Positions 1-11,639 of a stretch of DNA of 64,000 nt are shown piece by piece. The stretch lies in assembly GCA_963693285.1 (NCBI GenBank), contig OY848917.1, positions 746,501 to 810,500 of the forward strand, given 5' to 3'. Numbering within the stretch: position 1 is the stretch's first letter; each line of letters begins with the position of its first letter. Source of the DNA: Xestospongia muta (Eukaryota; Porifera; Demospongiae; Haplosclerida; Petrosiidae). Below the pieces are notes generated by a model that worked only from the letters and a program-made list of their open reading frames with translations, ran no database searches and had not been told where the DNA came from. The position numbers and the translations under genes are program-made.

Positions 1-2448
1 TTGTACGAGAAATTGTCCGTCGCCAGAAATTTAGTGGTTTTGCAGCTGTAGACTGTCATCGTCCAGGTGGTAAAGGTGTTAAAGAGCTTGTATCTCTCCT
101 AGCTGAAAGTTGTAAAGCTGTACTGGACAGATCTGACAGCATTAGTATCTATTGTCATGTTTTGTATGCATTTTTACTAACGCTTGATATGGTAGCCATT
201 AGCTTACAACAGCTTTGTGCATTGCTTGAAGAGAAAAATGATCCATCTCTTCCATCAAATGAATCAGCTTTGTTAGAATTTTTGACCATTCTTTCCGACA
301 AAGGTCTTATTTTATTTTTGAAGAATGAAGACTGTGAAAGTTGGATCATTATCAAGAAAGAGGCTCTTCTTGAGAAAGTCAATGGTACCCTATTTGCTCC
401 ATCTGCTATTACACGTGTTTATCGACAGATTGCTAGTAATACTGGAGTGGTTTCTGTATCTGCTCTGAAAAATCTTTTTAAAGATAAATATGATATTAAT
501 ATGTTGATATCATTTCTAATTATTCTTGAGTTTTGCCATGTCTTAGATCCTGATACACTTGAAGAGATTTCAACTAATCTCTCACCTTCATCTCCTGCAG
601 AAACAGAAAAATTACTCTACATTCCTGCACTTGTACAGGCAGAGCGTCCTTCTGACGTGACTTTGGATGAAGGAATTGGTTGGTGTTTGTTATGTAACAA
701 TCCTCATCAGTTTTTCTCTACTCGGTTCCTTTTTCGTTTGCTTCTTCGTCTTGCCTTTAAATATTGCCTGCCAAAATCTTACGTTAAGCAAAATCAAGGT
801 GGCTTTGAATTAGCTCGACGTTGTACTTTGTGGAAAGATGGTATTTATTGGATTAATAGAGGTGGAGTAAAGGTGATTGTTCAAATGAGTGAAAATAATC
901 GTTGTATAACTGTACTTACTTCCAATGGTGAAGCATCAATGGCTTGCCAACTTCAAAGCAAAATTATCAATGATATTTTTAACCTTCAGAAGGACACCTG
1001 TCCTTCTTATGACATCACAGAATGTTTGATATCTCCATCTGATATTGGTAGATCATTGACCAACAGAATCAGTGATATACCAGTGTTTGTGATGAGAGAT
1101 GTCGCTCATGCTATGTTAACTAATACAAAGTATGTCACCGATGACAGTGGTACAACAACAGTAGAGGTTGCTAGTCTGTTTTTTGAGAATGAGCCTTTTA
1201 GCAAAATTTGCCCAGAATTTATTAAAGTTTTATTCAATAGTGATAAGTCTTCGGAGCTTCTCCCATCAATTTATCTTGAGTATTTGTGCTCACGTTGCTC
1301 TGCAATAATGAAGTTATGTGCTTTGAAGGATCATACCTTCTTTTCTGTTAGAGAACATCTCAATAGTCACAGTATGTTTGCTGGACATGATCCTTTAGTA
1401 AGTAAATATTTTAATATTTTTGTACTGTCACTTATTGTCTATTTGTAGACTGTTGTCTTTCCTAAACTCACTGATGATGAAATACAAATATACTCAAAGG
1501 AATTCATTGATATGTTGAAATCCTCTCCAGGTATGTCTAATACTTTATCTGTTGGGACCTCAAACTGAGAGAAATGAGACTTAATTGTTACTTATGATCA
1601 AATGAAATAGCCTAATATTGCAGAGTTCATTTACCTTAATCATTTCAATTGTGAATTTAGCATTTGTTTTTTTTGTTATCTATTTTTTTAATTCAAATTG
1701 TACAGCATTACAGCTTAGCCTTTGGAAAATGCTAAAGATGTACAAATAATAATAAAAGATCATTTATATACAGAAATTAAAGCATCCTATCATATTTGGT
1801 TCAGACCATGTTAAATTATACCCAATAAAAACCTTGATTTAGATCATCATTTAATGAATTTTATCCTTTTCCATTATTAATTTGTACAGTTATAAAAACT
1901 ATTTGCTTGATTTAACATGTTTAACTGTTTCTTTTAGTTGATGAGAAGCTTGAAAACATCATCTATTAAACCTAAATACAATTTGGACAATATTGTGTTT
2001 ATTTAAATATAATTTTACAGTTTCCCAATAGTCTTGCTATCTATACATGTGTATGACAATAACATAATTACATTCATCTTAGTGTTTAACAAATAAGTTC
2101 ATTTTGTTATGTCAATACAAACATGTCCTTTAGTTTAATTTCTCAATATCAGGTAATATGGATGAAGGAGTATTTGCTCTACCAGATTGCCTACTGGATC
2201 AACAGCCTCCCATTTTAGAAATAACTACATATGCTAGAACTGCAGAGTGGAATCGATTAGGTGTGCAACTAGAACTGAATGATATTGCCTTAGCTGGATG
2301 TCATGACCTTACCGAGATGTACCAGTTATGGATTATGGAGAAAGCTGAAAATGCAACTCGAAGGAAATTAATATCTGCTTTAAGAGCAGTTGGACAAAAT
2401 AATGTAGCATATAACTATGAACAACATCTTAAAACAGTTTCTGTATGA
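1..2448 (+). CDS. Ank-Roc-COR-Death protein, copy 0 (3' part)
   Basis: Three exons by homology to copy 1: the end of the large Roc-COR exon (reading frame from base 3 to 1397, donor GTAAGT), an 82-nt exon 1449-1530, and a terminal exon 2153-2448 ending in TGA. Phases join cleanly (0, then 1). The window opens after the GTPase G4 motif; the piece seen starts at the HRPGGKG segment (bases 59-79) and continues through the COR-like region (motif LTILSDKGLILFL). The last exon encodes a Death-type fold: a W (EWNRLGVQLEL) followed by a helix with YQLWIMEKA. Such proteins (DAPK/MFHAS1-like ROCO relatives) couple a GTPase switch to Death-domain assembly in the cytosol. The 5' part lies outside the window. 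The terminal Death exon is very unlike those of copy 1 and of 5040-5335, although the preceding exons are close. Confidence 0.8.
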
Positions 2449-2781
2449 ACCTAAGATATATTTCAAATTCCTCCACAATAAGACTTTGTCTGATTGTAAT
2501 CTTTTTCCCTTTAGATTAAACAGTATACATTTTCCTATGCTGTATCTTTAATGTAGTTATATTATTTACCATTTGAGTAGTATGTTTAGTTTGTTTTTTT
2601 TAATTTTTCTGATCAAATTGCGTATTTCCTATTTAGTTTTGTTAAAGTTGTTATTTGGTATACCAATGTAAGACACATATACATCTGACTTGGTTTTCTT
2701 TATTTTTGACCTTAATTGATTATTTACATTTTTTTAACCTCGCTGCGTATGGGGGCAAAGCAAGGTTACTGTAGTCTGTCA

Positions 2782-2803
2782 GTGTGTGTGTGTGTATGTG
2801 TGT
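2782..2803 (+). repeat. (GT)n microsatellite
   Basis: A run of GTGTGTGTGT with one interruption, downstream of the first Death exon of copy 0. Confidence 0.8.
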
Positions 2804-2980
2804 TATTGAAGCATAACACTTTTGACTGTTTACATTAGACATTAATTAATTTGTTGCATAATGTTCATTTAGAGGTGTTAATTGTTTTTTAGACTCTTCC
2901 AGAAACTTCTGGTTACTATAAACAGATTGGCAGAATTGAAGCAAGTCTCGATTGTTCCGTTAAAAGGACCTATATAACTA

Positions 2981-3177
2981 TGGAAAGTGCAGTGTACGAT
3001 GGGACTCAAGAAGGACGGAGTGTGGGGGATCGTGAGTGGTACTGAAGAGGCTCCTGTTAGTGATGCTGATCCAAAGGAGATGGAACGCTATGCCGCAAGG
3101 TGAGACAAAGCGTTGGCCACTATTGTCCTTTCAGTTGATCTGTCTTTGTTGTACTTAATTGGAGATCCAGTTGAACG
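2981..3177 (+). mobile_element. Ty1/copia-type Gag remnant
   Basis: One frame from 2981 reads like the conserved N-terminal Gag segment of copia elements: WKVQCTMGLKKDGVWGIVSG, then an acidic stretch ending EMERYAAR, a TGA, and DKALATIVLSVDLSLLYLIG. The pattern W-K-(x)n-L-(x)n-G-(L/V)-W-x-I-V-x-G followed by K-A-L-(x)2-I-x-L-S-V is the family signature. The in-frame stop at 3103 and the absence of LTRs, protease, integrase or reverse transcriptase nearby show a short, dead fragment. It lies between the two alternative Death-exon cassettes of copy 0. Confidence 0.75.
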
Positions 3178-3189
3178 TAGTTGAAGTTA

Positions 3190-3303
3190 GCCTCACATTC
3201 CTGAGCCTCACATTCCTAAGAAAACCACATCATAGACATTCCAAACGCCTACTCAATTGGATCATTTGGAATGTGAGGCTCGAGGCTCGAATGTGAGGCT
3301 GGA
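3190..3303 (+). repeat. Short inverted repeat, GGAATGTGAGGCT arms
   Basis: AGCCTCACATTCC occurs twice near 3188-3215. Its reverse complement GGAATGTGAGGCT occurs near 3269-3281, and AATGTGAGGCT again near 3289-3299. The stretch can fold on itself. It directly follows the copia Gag remnant; no function is evident. Confidence 0.6.
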
Positions 3304-4382
3304 AGCAATGGTTGCACGTGAAAGTGAAAGAAGGTTTGTGTTTTGATTTGCTTACATATGAATATGAAAATATCCTTGGCTTACTTCTAGGTTTAGTATA
3401 TAATGTATGAACTGAGAATATGGCAATCAGGTCAGCTGTGCCAGCTATGTCTCACTCCAAGTACTGAGTAAATGAAGGTAAGTCCTGGATATAGTACAAA
3501 ACAAACAACTAACCTGAGACTCGTATATCTATCCCAACACCTACAAAGAAGATGTTTTCATTTAAATCAATAGATAACTTGTCTCTGGTGTCCAGATATG
3601 AACGTCCAACTGCCAAATGATAGTTTCATTACCTCCTAATCAATTGTGATGAGTTTGATCAATGCTTTGTGAGGATTGTAAGAACATGAAATACATGCTA
3701 AATCCTGAGTGAGTATAGATATTGCTGACTTATAATATAAAGAAGTAGTTATAGCCTCAAGCCTTCACTATAGCCTTGCTATATTATATGGACTACCTAG
3801 CAATAAGTATGAAGGATGGTAAGTATTGTTATATGGCAGTAGTTCAATGGGATATTTATATCTGGACACAGACAAATCAGTTTATTAGTTTGACCAGACC
3901 TTTCTCCTAGGGTGGGAGGGGTCAGGTTATGCTAGACTAAGTGTACATGCCCCAAAATAGAGCTAGATCTAGATATTTTAATAGCAAATATCAAATGCAG
4001 TGAGAGATCAATGTTTTTGTGGAAGTGTACAGTATTTATGTACTAGCTTTATATAACAAGCTCAAATTATTGTCCATATTTTTCGTATTACTTGTTTACA
4101 AAGTATGAATATCATTGTTTGATTCTTATATATTTTGGCTGATTATTGTAACATCTCTAGTGTACTGACTTTTAACTTCTGTAAAGAAGAAACTTATAAC
4201 ACACATAAAAGTCTACATATTGTGACTATCAAGACATATAGTCATATTTGTTTACACTTACAGATTTAAAGTTGCCAGTAGATGATGTTTCAATGGCTGA
4301 GATGTTATTCTGTCCATTAAGAGTTTGAAAAGAGTAACTTTATATTGATGTAACTTTATATTGTAAAGGGTAACTTTATATT
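3304..4382 (+). other. Spacer without recognisable genes
   Basis: AT-rich sequence with stops in all frames between the retroelement remnant and the duplicated exon block. I see no exon, RNA gene or element here. Confidence 0.5.
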
Positions 4383-4670
4383 GCTTCTCCCATCAATTTA
4401 TCTTGAGTATTTACGCTCACGTTGCTCTGCAATAATGAAGTTATGTGCTTTGAAGGATTATACCTTCTTGTCTGTTAGAGAACACCTCAATTGTCACAGT
4501 ATGTTTGCTGGACATGATCCTTTAGTAAGTAAATATTTTTGTACTGTCAGTTATTGTCTATTTGTAGACTGTTGTCTTTCCTAAACTCACTGATGATGAA
4601 ATACAAATATACTCAAAGGAATTCATTGATATGTTGAAATCCTCTCCAGGTATGTCTAATACTTTATCTA
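4383..4670 (+). pseudogene. Duplicated tail of the Roc-COR exon plus the 82-nt exon
   Basis: 4383-4670 is a near-identical copy of 1256-1555: the last ~140 nt of the Roc-COR exon (to 4524, donor GTAAGT), the short intron, the 82-nt exon (4568-4649) and the start of the next intron. The left edge falls inside an exon and I see no splice acceptor there, so this piece of the large exon probably cannot be spliced in. Only a handful of substitutions separate the two copies, so the duplication is recent compared with the divergence of the Death exons that follow each copy. Beyond about 1555/4670 the sequences stop matching. Confidence 0.8.
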
Positions 4671-4943
4671 TTATAACATAACACTAGTCAACTTAGTTTG
4701 ATGTAGTAATGTTTGTATTTAGTAGTTTTGTTGTTTGTGCAATGTAAATGATTTTTACAATCAACACTTACTCTCTTTGAAAATAACAAACAAGGCACAG
4801 TTTGCTTTTAAATCTTCTACTAAAATATATGCCCACTTCATATATTTTTGAAAAGTTTAATATTAAATGTTGAAAGCAGCTGTTTTTTGTTATGATATCT
4901 GAAAGTATATGACACTGTAGTTATTTATGTTCTTTTACCATAG

Positions 4944-5335
4944 TACCAGGAGAGGACAGCTGTATTAAGGAATTTAGTTATTTTCCTAAATTATGTAAGT
5001 TATAGAGTTTGTTGTATTGTTACTATCAACATTGTTTAGCTGAAAAGCCTGAAAGAGTTAACTTGTTAAGTAAACTCACAGCTATTGATGCATCATGGCG
5101 CAGTATTGGCAATGGTCTTGGCCTATCTTACAATTATCTTCAAGGTTTAGCTGAATCCAATATCTCTAATCAAACAAAACTAGATCATGTCCTTCAAATG
5201 TGGCTAAACATGGATGGTGAATCTACTCCTGTAACTTGGAAAACAATTATAGACGTTGTCAAGGGACCTCTTGTTGAAAACAAAGCTCTCGCTATTAAGA
5301 TATATCAAGACTTGAAAGAAGATAGCTCTAAATAA
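4944..5335 (+). CDS. Second Death-domain 3' cassette of copy 0
   Basis: Two exons: 4944-4994 (51 nt, linker) and 5040-5335 (296 nt, Death domain, stop TAA). The 296-nt terminal exon has exactly the size of the copy-1 Death exon and of the exon 2153-2448. All three accept phase 1. The domain shows the W-RSIGNGLGL start, LQMWLNMDG and a second W in TWKTIIDVV. It resembles the copy-1 Death domain (W-RIIGEALRI, LQLWLDQ, W-RTIISAI) much more than the exon at 2153. Because the 82-nt exon 1449-1530 ends in phase 1, a transcript could join it to 2153, to 4944, or directly to 5040, giving alternative Death domains. Whether this happens is inference. Confidence 0.7.
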
Positions 5336-6797
5336 GAGATTAAATGAAGTGAGTACTCAATGCTCTATTGTTTACTGACAATATATAGAGTTATGGTATT
5401 GTTAACTTTGTTACTTGTACTTTAATAATGTGATCTTTTAGTAGTACTTTAACACTTATTATTACAATTTGGTATTACTTTGTAAAGGAAATAGTATCAT
5501 AATTGATACCATCCTATATTAATAATACAAACTCACTATTATTGTGATATTATCATTAATTTATTGTTAACTATGTCTTTTTGACTATTAGTATATAATA
5601 ACAATGTAAACTATTATATGTTCCATGAAACAGGTTGACAAAGTATACTTTGTGTACATTGTCCATTCATTAGCTGTGTCTTTATAATATTTTATTTTAT
5701 TTACTGTAGATAATGATGACCAAAACAAACAATTTAAACTTATTAATGTCTTATCTACATTTGACTGAGCTGTTTATTATCATTTTTATATTATTTACTA
5801 TTTTAATATTTCTATATTAATATGTTGTTTTTACTCCCTATATCAAAATACTGCGACAAGGTGGAGCTAAGGAGGTTGAGAGTTTGCATTCCAGCTCCAC
5901 CCAAATCTGCCAAAGGTCATAAAGTTGGGCGTGGTTTTAATTAATAAGTCGTTATCAAATGAATTGGCAGTTTGACATGTGTCAGTCTAAATTCGATATT
6001 ATTATCAGGTTCGATACTGTTAACTACGTATCTTCATAGTATGTATATATGTTGTGTTCTCCTGTAGCTAGATAAATTGAAATCACTGATAATGTACAAG
6101 ACAAGATATAAGAGTTATGATATTATCAGGTATATAGTTCTAGCTGACATATACACGTGTAGATATGTTATAGAGAATTGTATTGGTAAATAATTTGATG
6201 GAGTAAAAGTAACCTTGTAATATAACAATACTCCTTCATTTAATGTCTCTAGTAATGTGTGTGAAGAGTCAAGTGTTAGTCTAGTGTTGTCACTCCTTCA
6301 TTTAGAAAGGAAGTATCTGGTAGTATGGATATATCAAAATCATTCAGCTCCACCATATACTGTAGTGGTTAATTATCACATTCTTTCATTATAATTATTA
6401 TTAAATAATACCACAAACAGTTAGGTCTACCAAATAAATTACTTAAATAAACTCATAACTACTGCTAATAAAATAGGAAGTATTTAAAGTTTGTGAGTTT
6501 ATAACAATCATCTAAAAGTTATTATCACTGCTAAAAGCAATGAAGATAAGTTTACCAGTGAAAGTCTACTTGGTACATCCACATCTTTAATTATATTCCA
6601 GTAGAATGTTTTTAATATATACTACTACCAGGTCCTTCCTCTCTTATCAAAGGGACAATGAGACTTTGTTCTACAGGTACAACTTCTGACCTAATAGACT
6701 AGTTTATAATAGTTATTATTACTATAGACCACTTGTTCTCATGATGTTGTTAGAAGTTATGATAATTTATCTCATGTACTAGGAGTTACTGCTATTC
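5336..6797 (+). other. Intergenic region before the MAGUK-like gene
   Basis: No convincing exon. It holds the 3' flank of copy 0 (ATTAAA-type signal just after the stop, near 5339) and presumably the promoter of the downstream gene. I cannot place a TATA box or start site with confidence. Confidence 0.4.
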
Positions 6798-9700
6798 ATG
6801 AAGAACATAGGTCAGTATTATGAAGTCAAAGTGTGTCTCAACCACAGTCCCCTTGAGGTAAGTGAGGTTGTGGAAAACATTTATAACACTGCTATATGCA
6901 TAAATGAACCAGTGGGAAAGTGCCACCATAATTATGTATATAACTAACTATACATGTTGTTATTGAGATTATAAGATGTAGCCTGTTTCATAATGTGTAT
7001 GTTGAGATTATATTATGCACTAGTTAATACAGTTTAATACATGCTTTCACAGAGCATTGGAGTGCATGAGCAGCTGTAATGAACAGCTGCAATTAATTAA
7101 TGAACAGGAGCTCAATCTACTGTGTAGTCTGAGTACACTTAACTATCATATTAACTTATACATATATAAATAGTATATGTTACACTTACTTTTTCAACTG
7201 CAGTACAGTAAATATATGTTCTATTACTATTACTATAATCTATCTATCCAGGGTGGTGACTCAATGGCATTGGTCTTCTACCAACCACTTCCACATGGAC
7301 GAAAAGCTGTCTACTTCATATCAAAAACCAATCCAAATTACTACGTTTGTCAAGTAGCTATCGATGAAAACCCACACACCCTCTCATGTGCTATCCCAAG
7401 TAAGTTTGATGACAATATCTAATACAACACTGAAAGTAAATTTTGAAGACATTGTGTATGGGCAGACAAATTAGTTTGATGTTCATAGCAATATTTCCTA
7501 AATAGTATGATAGCCATGTTTGTATTCACTCTAATATGATGTAACAGTTTATACATGAAAGCACAGCAATAGTTTTAGATAAGTCCCTTTAAAGGTCAAA
7601 GTATACCTTCAGCAATTGTACTAAGAAGGCAGTTTTATTTATTGGATAGTATTTTCTTTTGTCTTTAAGAATACCTATATTAACAACATGAAAAGGAGAC
7701 TTATTTTATTCATTAGCAACTATTTACTGAGTATTAGTGTCAAATTCATAACAGAACTTTTCATAATAAACTGACAAAATGTCGTCCCCTTATAATCAAA
7801 ACATTACTTTGTTACCATAGTAAATAATTGAAGGATACTTTAAGCATATAATTTTTCTGTTGAAGATGTAATCAAAGTGTCAGATATTTCATTGTACACA
7901 TTAAAGAAGTATAACCATCAAGTCAGGATTAGTACCTTGTACCTTGTGATGTATTGCCTCATATCATGATCAACAAATACTGTAGATAAAGGTGTGGTCA
8001 TGTGACAGACAGTATGTTACCTTGTGACTGGAACTAAAACATTGCCTGCAATCATTAGCACATTAGCTATACTTACTATTTGTCAGCACCATATACCGTA
8101 TTAGTTCTAATTAAAGGAAATGTTTACATTGAAGTCTTTTGAATTTTATCCAGGTAGTTAAGGAATTATGTCAGTATGTACATATGCATATACAAAGCTG
8201 CATTGATTATTGTATAATGTCAGTAATTGTCATTGTATGTCATACTGTGTAATAATCCCTTGCTATGAATATAGTTAAAGTATTTTTCCCAATTTCTGAA
8301 CAGAAAAAATGTAGGGAGAATCCAATAGTAACCAGATTCCTTTAATTTGGCAGGAATTTAAAACTCAAATACATTTTTATATTATAATAATTATGTTGAA
8401 AATTACAAGTATTGTATTATGTGGAGTTCTTTACTTGTGTTGCTATGGTTACCTTATTTGGTTTAGAAATAAACAGCTCTAGGGGTAGTTTATCTGAAGG
8501 GGTAGTTTATCTGAAAGTGGAGATGAAGTAGGAGAGCTACCCTATCATCAGAAGAAGCATCCATTTTATCAACACAGCAATGCTGACTCAGCTATTGGCA
8601 TGGTAAGCACTAGATAGACACTATACATTTATAAATATAGTAAATTTAATCTGTTTCACACACTCCACTATAAAATTAGTTTTCTTAAAGTAATATATCA
8701 GCTAATTTTATAGTCTTTTGAAGAAGAGTGCTCTTCCATGATCTTCTCTGAGGTTCAACGTCATAGGAGTTCCTCTCTCCTACCAATAGACTATGTTGGT
8801 CAAAGTTGTGATGCTATTAGTATTAAACTACCTCAAGATGCTGGAATAGAAGGTATTAAACCACACTATATGATATGATTATTTAGCATACACTTATACA
8901 TCCAGCAATATCTTAGTTGATTGACATCAAGTGATATTGTCTTATTGTTATAGTTGCTAGCAGTCTTGAGTGGGAATCTAATATTGTGGTCATTGAAGAT
9001 TATCCACCAAATCAAGAATTCAAAATTTTCCACAAAGGAGATCGTATCATTCAGGTACATACTTTTAACCACAATAGATGCCACGCCTACTAATTGTTAT
9101 AATATCACTTGTAGTCTTATGTAGTTGGATAATTTTTACTTGTATGTACTTTTGTAGGTTGGGGAACGTCTTGTTTGTAACATGTCAGTACATGAGTTTT
9201 CTGATTTGTTTCATACTGAAGCAGCCAATGGAATGAGTCTTAAGATCATTCCAAATATGGAGAAACCAACTCAGCCATCTATTGAAGTATGACAGACAGA
9301 CAGACAGAGAGAGAGAGAGAGATTAATTTCCTTGAGAGAAAGAATATTACTTCTATTTCTCTTATAGCCTACATCTGTTGCTATGCTTCGTCGTACTCCT
9401 AGTGAACAAAATGTTTATGATAACATCAAAACTAAGATCAACCAGCTCCTGAGTATGAGGCCACCTAAGTAAGTCTAAACTTACATCTACTCATTCATAA
9501 TGTACAATACAATGGTTCTATTAATATTATATGTAATGGTTTCTTCTGTAGCTCTGAGAGGACAGTTACCATTCCACGTTCACCAAATGGTTTTGGTTTT
9601 AAAATGATTGTTGGTAAAACAGTGGGTGTGTTTATCTCTGATATACGTGCTGATGTGACACAAGTAAGTATAAAACACTTTGATCAGTTATATATTTATC

Positions 9701-10547
9701 TTAGATATTATATAGTCATTGATATTAGAGCATCCTTTATAATTATATTGTTGTTCTATTACAGGTATATAGTGGTGATCAAATCCTTAACATCAATGGA
9801 CATAACACACAAGGACTAACATTGTATGATGCTAGTCAACTTTTACAGAGTGTGTCTGGTGATCTTGAGTTGACTGTAGTGGAGAACCGAGCTAGTAAGT
9901 TATAACTTATAATAACTAGATGAACACACCCACTGAGCTAGTACAGCCTTCCTTACATACAAGTACATATAAATGCACATCCTTTGATGTACCTTTATTA
10001 GAGGGACATCCTCCTTTAAACTATACAGTTTACTGTATTAAAAATCATTGATTGATTTTTTCTTTTGTAGAATTTTTAAGTGTACGTGAGCAAGTTGAAT
10101 TAGATTCCTTATACCTCCGTAGTCGTATTGACCACACCCCCACCAGTAATCGTGAAATGACACTGAAGAAAGGGTCTTTGCTTAGGGTAGTCAATACATT
10201 TGTCCATGCTCCAAATTATTGGTTAGGTTCAGTTGTTGATGAAAGAACTGGTGTGGAGACACAACTGAAGAGAATACCAAGTCCTATATAGTAAGTAGAT
10301 TGTAGTTGATAGTAAATTTATAATAATTATAGGAAAATACCAAATAATGATCATCTTGTATTCTATCATTAGTTCTATACATGTACTAATATTTCAGTAT
10401 ATAGACAATGTTTATATCATATTAAAGATGTCCTAATAATATGATCCATTTATATCAAACTTATTTTTATTATAATCTCTTAATTTATTCTTTAGTGCTC
10501 AAAGACAATTTGGTTATGAGGTATATGAGCGTGTTCAAATAAAATAA
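6798..10547 (+). CDS. MAGUK-like PDZ-PDZ-SH3 gene, GK-truncated, frame-damaged
   Basis: Predicted exons: 6798-6857 (weak), 7252-7399, 8467-8602, 8714-8852, 8954-9054, 9158-9286 (PDZ1, with KGDRIIQVGERLV), 9368-9468, 9552-9663 and 9765-9894 (PDZ2: GFGFKMIVG, then SGDQILNINGH), 10071-10290 (SH3: KKGSLLRVVNTF, NYWLGSVVDE), 10496-10547. All junction phases agree except one. Exon 8467-8602 carries a 17-bp tandem duplication (8481-8497 = 8498-8514); without it the exon would be in frame, with it the reading stops soon after. Only an AG at 8521-8522 could restore the frame by an alternative acceptor. The last exon starts the GK linker (YEVYERVQ) and then diverges into unrelated sequence with a TAA, so no GK domain follows. 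Family role: membrane- or junction-associated scaffold. The start codon is uncertain. Confidence 0.7.
8481..8514 (+). repeat. 17-bp tandem duplication in an exon
   Basis: Two perfect adjacent copies of AGGGGTAGTTTATCTGA. The length is not a multiple of three. With one copy the exon would be 119 nt and fit phase 1 to phase 0 between its neighbours; with two copies it is 136 nt and shifts the frame. Confidence 0.95.
9293..9322 (+). repeat. (GACA)n/(GA)n microsatellite
   Basis: GACAGACAGACAGAGAGAGAGAGAGA in the intron between exons 9158-9286 and 9368-9468. A related (GA)n lies at the paralogous place near 16050-16080. Confidence 0.85.
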
Positions 10548-11460
10548 AGTGTATTGTTTTAATTGTAGATGTGATTATAGGATCAGACAAGAGAGTGGGA
10601 GGAGTTTTGATCAAGACATTGAATGATGCTAATAGAATCATGAAGAGTGATCCAACCATCAAATGAGTTACAGGTACTTCTTCTCATTGTCATCTTATCA
10701 TTACTTTATCATACAAATTGTTAGGTGATACTATGTGCTTGAGATATGATGAGTACATATGTTGCTATGGTAACATTTTATATAGTTGGGATCTGCTGAC
10801 ACAGCAATCTGATATCATAAAATGTTGATCTCCTTTAACTCATCATTCAAATGAGATTAGTAAGTTTGTTTTATATGATATGGTTGTTGTTAACGAGAAT
10901 TAAACAAGTTATACCAACTGGTTTTTTCTTCACTATTTATAATAATATGTCCTTATTAATAATTATCATTCTAATCTATAGTACTAGCTAGTTAGTTTAA
11001 AAGTTGTCACTATCAACTGGAGGTACCATATATATTAGAAGATATCAACTGTTTACCTTCACATGTGTTATCTGTAACTTAACTGTTAAAGGTAGGTATT
11101 TATATGACATTGTTGTACAATTGTATAGGTACATCTCATAATATTGTAGGTATAGTTAATAACAATTATTTGATGGGTGTGGCATCAAATGTGTTCTGAA
11201 AAGGTTGTGGAACTGAAAGTAATTCATTTCAAAAGGTATGCAATATATATATAATTCAAAATGATGTAATAATGATGTCATTGTTTATTTTAGATGATTA
11301 TTGTGAGTACCAGATATGGAGAAGTTGGAGGTTTCTGTTGTGTATGTATTATGATATTGATAACCAAGAACTGGTTAGTCAACTGTACAATCTGTTAGAT
11401 ATTGACAATGTTGTATTTAAAGTAGACTAGTATATGATGAAGATATTGATAGAGACACGA
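10548..11460 (+). pseudogene. Exon-like remnants of an unrecognised gene (copy a)
   Basis: Acceptor-preceded open frame 10569-10666 (reads DVIIGSDKRVGGVLIKTLN, then TGA). An exon-like block near 11148-11234 begins GIVNNNYLMGVASNVF but then meets TGA. A third block near 11295-11340 reads MIIVSTRYGEVGGFCC. The same three blocks recur at 44786-45619, and the last two at 43260-43460. I do not recognise the family. The repeated occurrence with splice-like edges argues that these were real exons; the stops argue that this copy is dead. The block abuts the truncated MAGUK exon. Confidence 0.4.
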
Positions 11461-11639
11461 GAAAAAGGTTAATTTAATTAATTATTGTTAGTTAATTAAT
11501 ATCCATAACCTTTATCTTATTGTGACATAATAACTTATTAATAATATACAATACTTTGTATATGAAAACTACTCAATGTTTACAACATCATCAGTTTATT
11601 ATAGAATTCACTGTATACATGTACATATGTGTCTCTAAG

